64,000 nt of DNA from SG8-32-3 sp964514055 (GTDB lineage: Archaea; Thermoproteota; Bathyarchaeia; Bathyarchaeales; Bathycorpusculaceae), in contig CAZEPB010000007.1 in assembly GCA_964514055.1 (NCBI GenBank), forward strand, positions 1 to 64,000. Direction: 5' to 3'. The notes below the pieces were generated by a model that saw only the letters and a program-made list of their open reading frames with translations, was not told where the DNA came from and did not search any database. How positions within the stretch are numbered: position 1 is the first letter of the stretch; each line of letters starts with the position of its first letter. This document shows, one piece after another, positions 15,335-23,877 of the stretch. A program made the translations under genes and the position numbers.

Positions 15335-18209
15335 GCTGAAGTCGTTTAAAACTAATCGTAGGGCTCAGTTTTCAATTATTGCCGCTTTGCTTGTCGCTGT
15401 AGTTCTGATAGCTGCGGTAATGACAACCTACTCTGCAATACGATACAGTTCGCTACAAGACCAGCCTCAAGTCTTAAGCGCAATAGATGAAATCAACTTG
15501 GCGTTGAAACAGGTTTTAGGTTTTACTGTTGGATATTACGGTTCAGTTTTGCAGGTTACAGGCAACACATCATATGCTAGGATACTATCCTCAAATTATC
15601 TGCAAAGCGGATTGCTTAACATTGGCGATGTTAGGCCAGAATGGGGGACCTCATTTAACGTCACAACTTTAGATCTGAGAACAAACTGGTTTTCAGATAC
15701 AAGTTTTAGCTCTGGGAATCTGTCTGTCACCTACGATTTGACAGGTATAGGCGTTTATAATGTAACTTATTCAGCCTCAAGTCGATTAGATGTGCATGTA
15801 TTGAACTCCTCTTCCAGTCAAGCCTTCCTGAGCATATTAAAAGATGAATCTGAGCCATTGGTTAACCTTGCGACACAGAACATAAAGTTCTATCGTTACC
15901 TTGATACTGACTCGACATGGGAACTTGTATCCCCAAGCGTTGAGCCCACAGTTTATGCAAACGGCACTTATGTAATTGATTTTCCTGCTGACATAGATTC
16001 GGATTCGTACGTCATCAACATTGAAGATACAAGAGGCATAGTGGTTGTAGCTTCCTCTTTCACTCGCTATACCACCACGTTGATAAGAAACAGCACTTAC
16101 ACCGACTCAGATTTTGTAGACGTCAATGATTCAGACGTAGATTCTTCCGCAGATAAAGGCACACAGTCAAACTTTGCTGCCCAACAATCCGCGCCCGACT
16201 CGATCTATGACACGTTAACCGAAGCAAACATTGGCGGAGGGTTGGTAAATGCGACGCTAATCAATGGTGAATCTTTTGAGGGGTCATGGCCTCCGGCAGG
16301 ATGGAGTGCAAATGGTAGGTGGAACAAGGAAAGCGATAATGTGTATGAAGGGAGCTATTCTGCAGATTTTGACGGCGGGTCAGGATACGGCGGAGGGTAC
16401 AGCGGTTATTTGACTACTCCTAGTTTAGATTGCTCCGATGCCACTGCGATATATGTGGACTTTTGGTATAGAGACACAGGTTGTGAAGCGGGCGAATTGG
16501 TGCTTCAATATTATGATGGCTCTCACTGGGACACTTATCCCGTTCGTGATTTGGGAGCGACATCTTCAACCCAATGGATTCACTATCGGGAGAAAATTTC
16601 AGATAGTCAATATTTCAAATCAAACTTTAGGGCACGGATATACGCAAACACCAACTATTGGAATGATCAAGCATACGTTGATGTGTTTACTGTGAAAAAA
16701 GAAGTGGACGGCACCAGTTACCAGTTAGATCTTGAAGAGCAATGGACAAACGTGAACTACACGAACCCTAATCAGGATCTTTGCATCAAGGCAGGCTCGC
16801 TGGGTTCTGAAAACTTAATGGTGGATGTGTGGACTGGTGGTTCATGGGTTAACGTCGCTTCGCTTACTGGACTGGTTAACGGATGGAAAAACGTGTCCGT
16901 AGCTCCATACATAACTTCATCAACGTTCACAATTAGGTTTAGAGGTGCCAGCGACAGTCTGGATTCAGTCCAAGATTCTTGGGATATAGATGCGGTTTTG
17001 CTTGCGCCTCAGCCTGATATAAGTTTTCTATCGGCAGAACAGGAGTCAACAATAGTTGTGGAATGGCTTCAAAACGGTACGCTGCGATGGCTAGGCGAAA
17101 ACTTGGAACTGACAACCGCCGCAAAGCCGATTCCTCCCATGCCCGTTAAATGCATTCATTTGAACCAAACTATAAACGGCGTGGAGCAGGAAGTACCTTT
17201 CCAAGTAGAGGATTGGTCATTGCAATATAGGATACCGCTGGGATTAACGAGTAACACCACGATTTTCAGTAACAGGCAGATGGTTGTTTTTCTATTGGAC
17301 TCCAGTGTGTCAGAATTTAAGCTATGGTGGGATGGAAGCGACGAAGCAGTTCAAACGTCCTTAGCTTATACTAACCAATACTTCACGGGAGATGACACTG
17401 ATAATGATCGGCTGACCAACGGCATAATACGGCTTCAAATTGGAGGTTTCAGCGTAACCTCAACCGTCTTAGGCACGAGCACTTCGAGCACAGCAAACTT
17501 CATGCGTATAAACGGTGAAGAAAGCGTTTATGGCGCTGGAGCCGCATATGTTGTGCATCATGGCGTGGTTAGAGACATCGTGCAGCAAGAAGCAGAATGG
17601 GGCAGTGATTATGGAGGTGGAGGTGCTAATAACTGTCCAAACCTCTACGCGAACATCGTGATTACCCTGCCAGCCAACGCAACTTATTACACTTACCACC
17701 TGAGATTGATGTTCATAGAGTCAGCCCAGTCTAGAACAATTACAGATCTATGTCCCATCAGACTATCGTCCTATCTAGGAGGTTCGCAGCAGGTGCAGAC
17801 CGAGGACGGAACAACAGGCGGCTTTCCAGTAGTAGCTAATGGTCCTGGCGTATTCTCAAATGACACTGTCGGGGGCTGGACTGCGCATCACTGGAGCCAA
17901 CTTATCTCAGGCACGAGAGGCACCGGAATAATGTTTACTGACAGCTTCAACCAGGCACTTTATGCATTCGACTCTATAGCGGGTGCTCCAACAGGAGCCC
18001 TCAGTGCTACCAGCACATCGTTAATCGAATTATTGCCTGTGGAGTTACATCAAGTCCAATTTGCTAATGCACTGGATGTAACTTGGCGCGGCGCAGTAGC
18101 GACGTTTGACGATACGACGCCGATATACGCTATGGAGAGTGGTACTCCGACTGGCTTGTGGATACTTGCCGAGTATCCGCCAACAATCACGGTGACCGCG
18201 GAAAGCTGA
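15327..18209 (+). CDS. Giant pilin-like surface protein of 960 residues
   Basis: GTG at 15327 is preceded by GGGAGG and overlaps the previous gene. The N-terminus KTNRRAQFSIIAALLVAVVL (residues 8-27) has the basic pair plus hydrophobic helix of an archaeal pilin signal. About 930 extracellular residues follow, rich in Ser, Thr, Asn and aromatic residues. Around residues 310-460 lies a jelly-roll-like domain (SFEGSWPPAGW to YVDVFTVKKE) similar in style to MAM or carbohydrate-binding domains. There is no C-terminal anchor. The size is far above usual pilins, so a pilus-tip adhesin is a reasonable guess, not shown. Confidence 0.65.
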   Translation: MSELKSFKTNRRAQFSIIAALLVAVVLIAAVMTTYSAIRYSSLQDQPQVLSAIDEINLALKQVLGFTVGYYGSVLQVTGNTSYARILSSNYLQSGLLNIGDVRPEWGTSFNVTTLDLRTNWFSDTSFSSGNLSVTYDLTGIGVYNVTYSASSRLDVHVLNSSSSQAFLSILKDESEPLVNLATQNIKFYRYLDTDSTWELVSPSVEPTVYANGTYVIDFPADIDSDSYVINIEDTRGIVVVASSFTRYTTTLIRNSTYTDSDFVDVNDSDVDSSADKGTQSNFAAQQSAPDSIYDTLTEANIGGGLVNATLINGESFEGSWPPAGWSANGRWNKESDNVYEGSYSADFDGGSGYGGGYSGYLTTPSLDCSDATAIYVDFWYRDTGCEAGELVLQYYDGSHWDTYPVRDLGATSSTQWIHYREKISDSQYFKSNFRARIYANTNYWNDQAYVDVFTVKKEVDGTSYQLDLEEQWTNVNYTNPNQDLCIKAGSLGSENLMVDVWTGGSWVNVASLTGLVNGWKNVSVAPYITSSTFTIRFRGASDSLDSVQDSWDIDAVLLAPQPDISFLSAEQESTIVVEWLQNGTLRWLGENLELTTAAKPIPPMPVKCIHLNQTINGVEQEVPFQVEDWSLQYRIPLGLTSNTTIFSNRQMVVFLLDSSVSEFKLWWDGSDEAVQTSLAYTNQYFTGDDTDNDRLTNGIIRLQIGGFSVTSTVLGTSTSSTANFMRINGEESVYGAGAAYVVHHGVVRDIVQQEAEWGSDYGGGGANNCPNLYANIVITLPANATYYTYHLRLMFIESAQSRTITDLCPIRLSSYLGGSQQVQTEDGTTGGFPVVANGPGVFSNDTVGGWTAHHWSQLISGTRGTGIMFTDSFNQALYAFDSIAGAPTGALSATSTSLIELLPVELHQVQFANALDVTWRGAVATFDDTTPIYAMESGTPTGLWILAEYPPTITVTAES

Positions 18210-18271
18210 ACCGCCTAAACCTCTTGTTCGGTTCTCGAAGTATTTACAATGTAGATTCCCGCTTCATACAT

Positions 18272-18280
18272 GTTATATAC
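18272..18280 (+). promoter_or_regulatory. TATA box of the pilin gene
   Basis: GTTATATAC, 44 nt before the pilin ATG. The identical 9-mer precedes both PQQ-propeller surface genes. Confidence 0.55.
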
Positions 18281-18323
18281 AAAAATCCACCTCTCCTAAG
18301 ACAAACACAGGTATGAGGAAAAA

Positions 18324-18785
18324 ATGTCCATCAAAAAATTTCTGAACTCCAAGAAAGCCATATCGCCAATATTAGCCACGTTACTTCTAATAGTCATAGC
18401 CGTCGCAGCCATAGTTGTAACCTACGCGTGGATAACCACCTACATGAGCAGCGCAACTCAGCAAGCAGGAGCTTTACTCTACAAGGAAAACGTACGCTTC
18501 GATACCGGCATAACAGAAATCACCGTAGGCAACTCGGGAACAGAAGACACACGAGTCGTAAGAGTCTGGCTAGGTAACTCCTCATCAAACATGATAGACG
18601 TAACCGAAGACGTCACTGAAATAACGGGTGCAGGCGCAGCTCTCAACGCAGGCGACAAAGCCACGTTAACCATTGCTTGGCCAAACGACAATGCCGACGA
18701 CTGGGAAGCAGGAGAAACGTACTACTTCAGGGTAGTGCCGAATCCAGGTCAATTCTTGGAACTTCAAGAGCAAGCCCCACAATAA
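18324..18785 (+). CDS. Major-pilin-like protein with class III signal peptide
   Basis: The 153-residue protein starts MSIKKFLNSKKAISPILATL and continues with a hydrophobic helix to about residue 35, the classic archaeal type IV pilin leader cut after the KK pair by the prepilin peptidase. The rest is a compact beta domain. It has its own promoter and lies between the assembly genes and the peptidase gene, so it is probably the main subunit of this pilus. The SPILAT core is the pilin-type rather than the archaellin-type sequence. Confidence 0.85.
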   Translation: MSIKKFLNSKKAISPILATLLLIVIAVAAIVVTYAWITTYMSSATQQAGALLYKENVRFDTGITEITVGNSGTEDTRVVRVWLGNSSSNMIDVTEDVTEITGAGAALNAGDKATLTIAWPNDNADDWEAGETYYFRVVPNPGQFLELQEQAPQ

Positions 18786-18896
18786 CTCCCCTTTCATCTT
18801 TCCACACCAGACTACGGAAGTCAAGCCCCCAAATTTTATTAGCATAAATTATGCATCACTAAAGCTACGCCTGAAAACTCTGAGGATGCCCGCAAC

Positions 18897-19709
18897 TTGC
18901 AAACAATCTTCATAGCAGCTAAAGTCACGCTTTCCTTAGCTTTTCTTCTCTACGCTTCTTGGAGCGACTACAAAACCAGAGAAGTAAGCAACCGAGTTTG
19001 GGCGTTCTACGCGCCCATAGCACTTTTTTTGTCTCTCGCTGAACTGCTCCTTTACGAGCCTTCCAAACTGCCTCTATTTGGACTGAGCTTCGGCTTAACC
19101 GTCGTCATTGCTTTCGTACTGTTTTATTCTGGCGGATTCGGAGGAGCCGACTCCAAAGCTCTGATGTGCATTGGTCTCGCTTTGCCCTTCTCCACAGAAG
19201 CGCTATTCCATCCTATCTTAGCCTCAGAGGTCTCACCTCTTGCACAGAACATCTTTCCATTAACGATTTTCAGCAACTCCGTTTTGTTCGCGGCAGCCAG
19301 TGGCGTCTATATGCTTCTGCGAAACCTCATCCAGCGTGCAACAACGGGGAAGAAATTGTTTGAAGGAAGTCTCTCAACCGAGTCCATCGGAAAAAAAATG
19401 CTTGTCCTGATAACGGGGTACAAAGTTTCTGTTGCTAAGCTAAAGGAGAAATGGCACGTTTATCCCATGGAAGACTTGGACGACGATGGTGAAGACCCGC
19501 CTAGAAGAAGGCTTGTTGTGGTGCCGAGAGACGAGGGAAGAAGCGAAATAGTTGAACGCCTCTCTAATGCTGTTGACGCTGGAAAAATCAGCGACTACGT
19601 GTGGGCGACACCAGGCTTACCCATGCTGATATTCGTGACGATAGGTTTGATTGTTGCCTTGTTTTTTGGAGATCTCGTCTGGCTATTTGTCAGCTTTATC
19701 CTAGGCTAA
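18897..19709 (+). CDS. Prepilin peptidase, A24 family
   Basis: The 270-residue membrane protein opens at TTG 18897 with GAGG upstream. The first catalytic aspartate is in SWSDYKTREVSN (about residue 23) and the second in GGFGGADSKAL (about residue 84), the GxGD-type motif in its archaeal GGAD form. These enzymes cut class III signal peptides before pilin assembly. A cytosolic insert of about 100 residues (170-240, acidic and basic) separates the last helices and is larger than usual. It closes the pilus locus. Confidence 0.88.
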   Translation: MQTIFIAAKVTLSLAFLLYASWSDYKTREVSNRVWAFYAPIALFLSLAELLLYEPSKLPLFGLSFGLTVVIAFVLFYSGGFGGADSKALMCIGLALPFSTEALFHPILASEVSPLAQNIFPLTIFSNSVLFAAASGVYMLLRNLIQRATTGKKLFEGSLSTESIGKKMLVLITGYKVSVAKLKEKWHVYPMEDLDDDGEDPPRRRLVVVPRDEGRSEIVERLSNAVDAGKISDYVWATPGLPMLIFVTIGLIVALFFGDLVWLFVSFILG

Positions 19710-19978
19710 ACTCGATGATGAGTGTGTCCTAAATTTTTGCTGCGTTTCGAATAAGAGATTGACGCAGCTAACGTTAAAACTGAGCCAAAACCAACAAACG
19801 TGATGGCGTATCCTCTGTAGGGATAGCTACCTAAACTTGCACTGAAAGAAACCCCCTCGCCTACCACGTGGTAGGTATAGAAGAAAACGCTTACTACGAA
19901 CAGTGCCATCGCCATCAGCAATAGCACAATCTCAGCTTTGAACTTCATTTCGCTCTCCCCCGACTCTAATTTTCCCAT
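19706..19978 (-). CDS. Small two-helix membrane protein
   Basis: The 90-residue protein has two hydrophobic segments (IVLLLMAMALFVVSVFFYTY and ITFVGFGSVLTLAASISY) and a histidine-containing tail (GHTHHRV). It overlaps the end of the peptidase gene by 4 nt in convergent orientation. I recognise no family; hydropathy and the intact frame support it. Confidence 0.5.
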   Translation of the reverse strand: MGKLESGESEMKFKAEIVLLLMAMALFVVSVFFYTYHVVGEGVSFSASLGSYPYRGYAITFVGFGSVLTLAASISYSKRSKNLGHTHHRV

Positions 19979-20060
19979 GATTTCTGTTTAACTTCCAGCT
20001 TATAATGAAAAAGGTTATTTTAGCTTTTTGGAAAATAAATATTAAGAGGTGTTCTTCAAG

Positions 20061-21143
20061 ATGCGAGCAGATTGCAAGGATGAACTGCTGTTTTTTTTGA
20101 AAGAAAAACAGGAAAAACGCGACGTGATAGTCATGCCAGATTTTTTCTATGACCGCCTAATAAGCCTAGACTGCGACGCGGATGGTTTTTCCTCGGCAAT
20201 CGCAGATATAGCTGAGCGAAAAGGCGGCAGCATAGACGGCATCGAGCAAACAGACATCAGAGGTGGAAACGCGATTAACACGGCGTCCGCCCTAGCCGCG
20301 TTAGGCGCGCATGTCACTCCAATCGTATGTACGAACAAGCTGGGGCTTCAACAGATAAAATTCTATCTTGAAAAATACCGCGTTGATCTGTCACAAATTA
20401 AAATCGCTGAGAAAGCCTCGGTGACAACGGCGCTGGAACTCAAGACGGAAAACGGAAAAGCCAACGTTATGCTCAGAGATTTAGGTGCACTGGCGGATTT
20501 CGGTCCTTCCGACCTGACTGACCGCGATTACGAGTTGATTGAAAACGCGGATTACGTTTGCCTGTTCAACTGGGCTGGAACAAAAAAATATGGAACCATG
20601 TTAGCTGAAACCGTTTTTGGCAGAGTTAAAACAAAAGGAAAGGGCAAAACTTACTATGACACGGCAGACCCGACGCCGAAAAGAGACAAAATCCCCGAAC
20701 TGCTGAAAAACGTTCTGAAAACCAGTTTAGTGGATGTTTTGAGCTTGAACGAGAACGAGGCAATCTGCTACGCTTCGCTGCTTAATGACGAGATAAACGA
20801 GCAACGCGGGAAACGTCGTTTTGACGAATTAGCGTTGGACGCCGCCCGAGTCTTGGCTAAGCATTTACCCGCGAGAATTGACTTGCACACCACCGCTTTC
20901 TCAGCCACGGTCACTAACAAAAGCGAGGTTGTTGTTCCCTCCTTCAAGGTAAAAGCGTTGAGAGCAACGGGCGCTGGCGACTCTTGGAACGCAGGAAACA
21001 CTCTTGCTGATGCGAATGGTCTTTCAGACGAGTGCAGGTTAGCCTTAGCGAACGCGGTTGCTGCTTGCTATCTCTCTGACGCCGAGGGTTCGCATCCGAC
21101 ACGGCAAAAGCTGGCGAGGTTCGTTGAGGAAGCAGACAAATAA
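20061..21143 (+). CDS. PfkB-family sugar kinase
   Basis: The protein of about 360 residues has the ribokinase fold signature near the C-terminus, RATGAGDSWNAGN, with the catalytic aspartate, and an N-terminal GGNAINTASALAALGAHV substrate motif. It would phosphorylate a sugar or nucleoside with ATP. The family is broad, and archaeal members include ADP-dependent and nucleoside kinases, so the substrate is open. A TATA-like AAATAAATATT (20033-20043) puts the start site near 20062, so I use ATG 20061 rather than the GTG at 20049. It is followed by the glmM remnant and glmU. Confidence 0.82.
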   Translation: MRADCKDELLFFLKEKQEKRDVIVMPDFFYDRLISLDCDADGFSSAIADIAERKGGSIDGIEQTDIRGGNAINTASALAALGAHVTPIVCTNKLGLQQIKFYLEKYRVDLSQIKIAEKASVTTALELKTENGKANVMLRDLGALADFGPSDLTDRDYELIENADYVCLFNWAGTKKYGTMLAETVFGRVKTKGKGKTYYDTADPTPKRDKIPELLKNVLKTSLVDVLSLNENEAICYASLLNDEINEQRGKRRFDELALDAARVLAKHLPARIDLHTTAFSATVTNKSEVVVPSFKVKALRATGAGDSWNAGNTLADANGLSDECRLALANAVAACYLSDAEGSHPTRQKLARFVEEADK

Positions 21144-21191
21144 TTTTAAGCGAATTAACCGTTAACCCATGGAAGTGAGGCTGCACGAAAC

Positions 21192-21362
21192 TTGGGTAGA
21201 CTGTTCGGAAGTTCTGGATTAAGAGGCTTAGTAATAAGGGCATCTGCAACCGAGCCGCTCATTCGGTTGACGGTTGAAGGTGAATCATTAAAAGCGGCAA
21301 CAAACATAATGGAGAAAGAAACAGCTCTAGTCAAAAAGCATGTTGAGGATTTGCAACAATGA
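21192..21362 (+). pseudogene. Internally deleted phosphoglucosamine mutase (glmM) remnant, 56 codons
   Basis: A TTG-started frame reads LGRLFGSSGLRGLV, the N-terminal signature of phosphoglucosamine/phosphomannomutases. It is joined without break to IRASATEPLIRLTVEGES, the phosphate-binding loop of the C-terminal domain, and a normal helical end (MEKETALVKKHVEDLQQ). Some 390 residues including the catalytic serine loop, the metal loop and the sugar loop are missing, so it cannot be a mutase. The frame is intact and its stop overlaps the glmU start as ATGA, as in a working operon. It is either an in-frame deletion, an assembly error or a kept mini-protein. Confidence 0.72.
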
Positions 21363-22639
21363 AAGCTGTACTGTTAGCTGCGGGAGAAGGTGTTAGGCTT
21401 AAACCCATCACGGCTACTCGGCCAAAGCACCTGATAAAAGTGGGCGGGAAACCAATTCTTGAGCATGGCTTGGATGCGCTGAAAGTGTGCGGGGTGACCG
21501 AAACCGTTATTGTCACGCATTACATGGGCGATGCCATTCGCCAGTACTTCGGCGACGGCGAAAAACTGGGCTTGAAAATCGAGTACGTGGAGCAAGCCGA
21601 GATGCTTGGAACTGGCAACGCTGTAAGCGCGGTTGAGTCGTACGTGGACGGTGACTTCGTTCTTGTCTACGGCGATTTGTTGTTTGCTCCAGAAGCTATG
21701 GAGACCGTGCTTAACTCGTTTGAGGCGGAAAAACCTGCGGCTGTGATGGCTGTGGTTCCCGTGGAAAAGCCTGAAAGCTACGGCATAGTGGAACTCGAAG
21801 ACGGGAAAGCCGTCAAACGCATAATTGAAAAGCCAGCTTCAGGCGAGGCGCCATCTAACTTGGCTAACGCTGGGCTATACGCTTTTTCCAAAGAGATTTT
21901 TGATAAGATAAAGCAGACGAAGGCTTCTGTTCGCGGCGAATGGGAACTCACAGACGCCCTCTCGCTGCTTATAGAAGACAAAAAGACGGTTTTAGCCGCT
22001 GAAATTTCAAAGACTGATTGGATTGACATCGGCAGACCTTGGGACTTGCTTGAAGCGAACAGTTGGGCGCTGAAGCGGATGGAGCACAAGGTTTACGGAA
22101 ACGTGGAAAACGGCGCACACCTGATAGGTCCCGTAACGGTGGCGGAAACCGCTAGAATCCGCTCTGGCGCGTACGTTGAAGGCCCAACCTTTATCGACGA
22201 AGGCAGCGACGTAGGACCGAACTGTTACATCCGCCCGTGCACGAACATAGGCAAGAACACGCGGGTGGGCAACGCCTGCGAAATCAAAAACAGCATAATC
22301 ATGGACGGAACGCATGTCGGTCACTTGTCGTACGTGGGCGACAGCATACTATGCGAACGCTGCAACTTGGCGGCAGGCACCATTACGGCTAATCTTCGGC
22401 TAGACGATGGACCTGTGAAGATGCTTGTGAAAGGCAAAGTTGTTGACACTGGAAGAAGGAAGTTTGGGGCGATTCTTGGCGACAACGTGAAGACTGGGAT
22501 AAACGCGCTTCTGATGCCTGGCGTGAAAGTGGGTGCCAACAGTTGGGTAGGAGCGAACTTTACGGTTCACAAGGACGTGCCAGCGAACACCATCGTGTTG
22601 CTTAAACAAGATGGAGAGAAACGGGAAAGAAGCAGATAA
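21359..22639 (+). CDS. glmU: Bifunctional sugar-1-phosphate nucleotidylyltransferase / acetyltransferase (GlmU-like)
   Basis: The 426-residue protein starts with a nucleotidyltransferase domain (LAAGEGVRLKPITATRPKHL, then YGDLLFAPE with the metal aspartate and ELTDALSLLIE). It ends with a left-handed beta-helix of hexapeptide repeats (about 240-410, for example IRSGAYVEGP and VGANSWVGAN). Archaeal enzymes of this design make UDP-GlcNAc or related sugar nucleotides and may also take glucose-1-phosphate. It is translationally coupled to the glmM remnant, whose full-length form would supply its substrate. Substrate range cannot be fixed from sequence. Confidence 0.88.
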   Translation: MKAVLLAAGEGVRLKPITATRPKHLIKVGGKPILEHGLDALKVCGVTETVIVTHYMGDAIRQYFGDGEKLGLKIEYVEQAEMLGTGNAVSAVESYVDGDFVLVYGDLLFAPEAMETVLNSFEAEKPAAVMAVVPVEKPESYGIVELEDGKAVKRIIEKPASGEAPSNLANAGLYAFSKEIFDKIKQTKASVRGEWELTDALSLLIEDKKTVLAAEISKTDWIDIGRPWDLLEANSWALKRMEHKVYGNVENGAHLIGPVTVAETARIRSGAYVEGPTFIDEGSDVGPNCYIRPCTNIGKNTRVGNACEIKNSIIMDGTHVGHLSYVGDSILCERCNLAAGTITANLRLDDGPVKMLVKGKVVDTGRRKFGAILGDNVKTGINALLMPGVKVGANSWVGANFTVHKDVPANTIVLLKQDGEKRERSR

Positions 22640-22706
22640 AGACTTTTGTGTACAATCGATTTTTGCGTGTGGGCTCAACACGCCAATTGACCTTTATGAG
22701 AGTTTG

Positions 22707-23732
22707 TTAGAGTAGTGAGGCGAAGACGTTTAGTGGCCATGCGTCGTAAGGTTTTTGCAAAATTGTGTCTATTTGTTCGATATCAGGTATTTTGATAACT
22801 TGTTCTTTTAATTTGAATAAATCTTGGTAGTCTCTCAGAACTACTATTGACAACAAATCACATTCTCCGTCTAAAAACTCTATAACGGTTATCAGGTTTG
22901 GTATTTGAAGTAACCTGTTCAAGATTTTGGGGATCTTGCTTTTGTTTTTGACTTTTATGAATAGATGAGCCGCCGCGTCGTATCCGAGTTTTTCTAGGCT
23001 AACCGTTATTGTAGAGCGGGTCAGTACGGCTCCTCTGAGCTTGTTGTATCTTTGTATAACTGTTTTGGTTGAAATGCCAAGTTTTTCTGCGATTTTTGTG
23101 AATGGGATGCGAGAGTTGTGTGAGAGTATTTTAGCAATTTGTCTGTCTGTTTCGTCGATTTTTGCTTTTCCAAGGTTAATTGTATTGGATTTTGGATGCA
23201 GCTCCTCGTCGTTTTTGTTTATTGAGGGTGTCAACACCAAGTTTTCTGAGTAGTCTACGCCAGCTGTTTTGCTCCAAATAGAGGCATCCGCGTGTTTGAT
23301 TAATGGATTAGCTTCTATCTCTTGCGTTGTTCCTGATAGTTCATCGAATTCATGTAAGCTAATTACGGCGGCCATGTTGGCTCTTTCGAAATAGTTTACG
23401 AATGTCACACGGGTGTAAGGTTTGCTTCTCAAGAATTCTATAACTTCACTCTCGTCTTCTCTAGCTGTTATGAATACTATTGTGGCGATGCATTTGTATC
23501 CTAAGCTTCGCGGGTTTACCTGCATTATCGCTCCGTTGATTATGCCTGTTTTCCACAAGCGCTTGTACCGTTTTCTCACGGCACCGACCGAGATTCCGCA
23601 GTCTTTGGCAATTTCGGTAAAACTTGTGCGAGACTCCTTAAAAAGTGTCTTCAAGATCTTCGCATCGGTTTCATCGATCTTTGTTCTATTTGGCAATTTG
23701 CTACCCTTATTGGAAACCTTACTTTCAATCAT
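22707..23732 (-). CDS. Tandem double Lrp/AsnC-like regulator
   Basis: The 341-residue protein contains two complete Lrp-like units in one chain. Unit 1 has a helix-turn-helix at about 20-65 (KIDETDAKILKTLFKESRTS) and an effector-like domain to about 170. Unit 2 begins near 190 with KIDETDRQIAKILSHNSRIP and repeats the layout. Normal Lrp proteins have about 150 residues and dimerise; this one is a covalent pseudo-dimer. It is divergent from the first PQQ-propeller surface gene, 145 nt away, and may regulate it. Effector unknown. Confidence 0.82.
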   Translation of the reverse strand: MIESKVSNKGSKLPNRTKIDETDAKILKTLFKESRTSFTEIAKDCGISVGAVRKRYKRLWKTGIINGAIMQVNPRSLGYKCIATIVFITAREDESEVIEFLRSKPYTRVTFVNYFERANMAAVISLHEFDELSGTTQEIEANPLIKHADASIWSKTAGVDYSENLVLTPSINKNDEELHPKSNTINLGKAKIDETDRQIAKILSHNSRIPFTKIAEKLGISTKTVIQRYNKLRGAVLTRSTITVSLEKLGYDAAAHLFIKVKNKSKIPKILNRLLQIPNLITVIEFLDGECDLLSIVVLRDYQDLFKLKEQVIKIPDIEQIDTILQKPYDAWPLNVFASLL

Positions 23733-23821
23733 GATGTTAAGTCTTTCCTATGCAGATTTTGTACTATTTATTTCTATAAAGTTATCGTTTATTTCCTTTT
23801 TACTCGTATAAATGAAAAACT

Positions 23822-23830
23822 GTTATATAC
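23822..23830 (+). promoter_or_regulatory. TATA box of first PQQ-propeller gene
   Basis: GTTATATAC, with AAGGAG at 23861-23866 in front of the ATG at 23878. Confidence 0.55.
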
Positions 23831-23877
23831 TAGTGGCTTGAGATTGTGATTTTACAGATTAAGGAGAAGAAAAATAC

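Noticed and set aside
8117..19709. Archaellum operon
   Set aside because: No archaellin or ArlC-H genes; pilin leader, prepilin peptidase and many minor pilin-like genes suit an adhesive-type pilus better.
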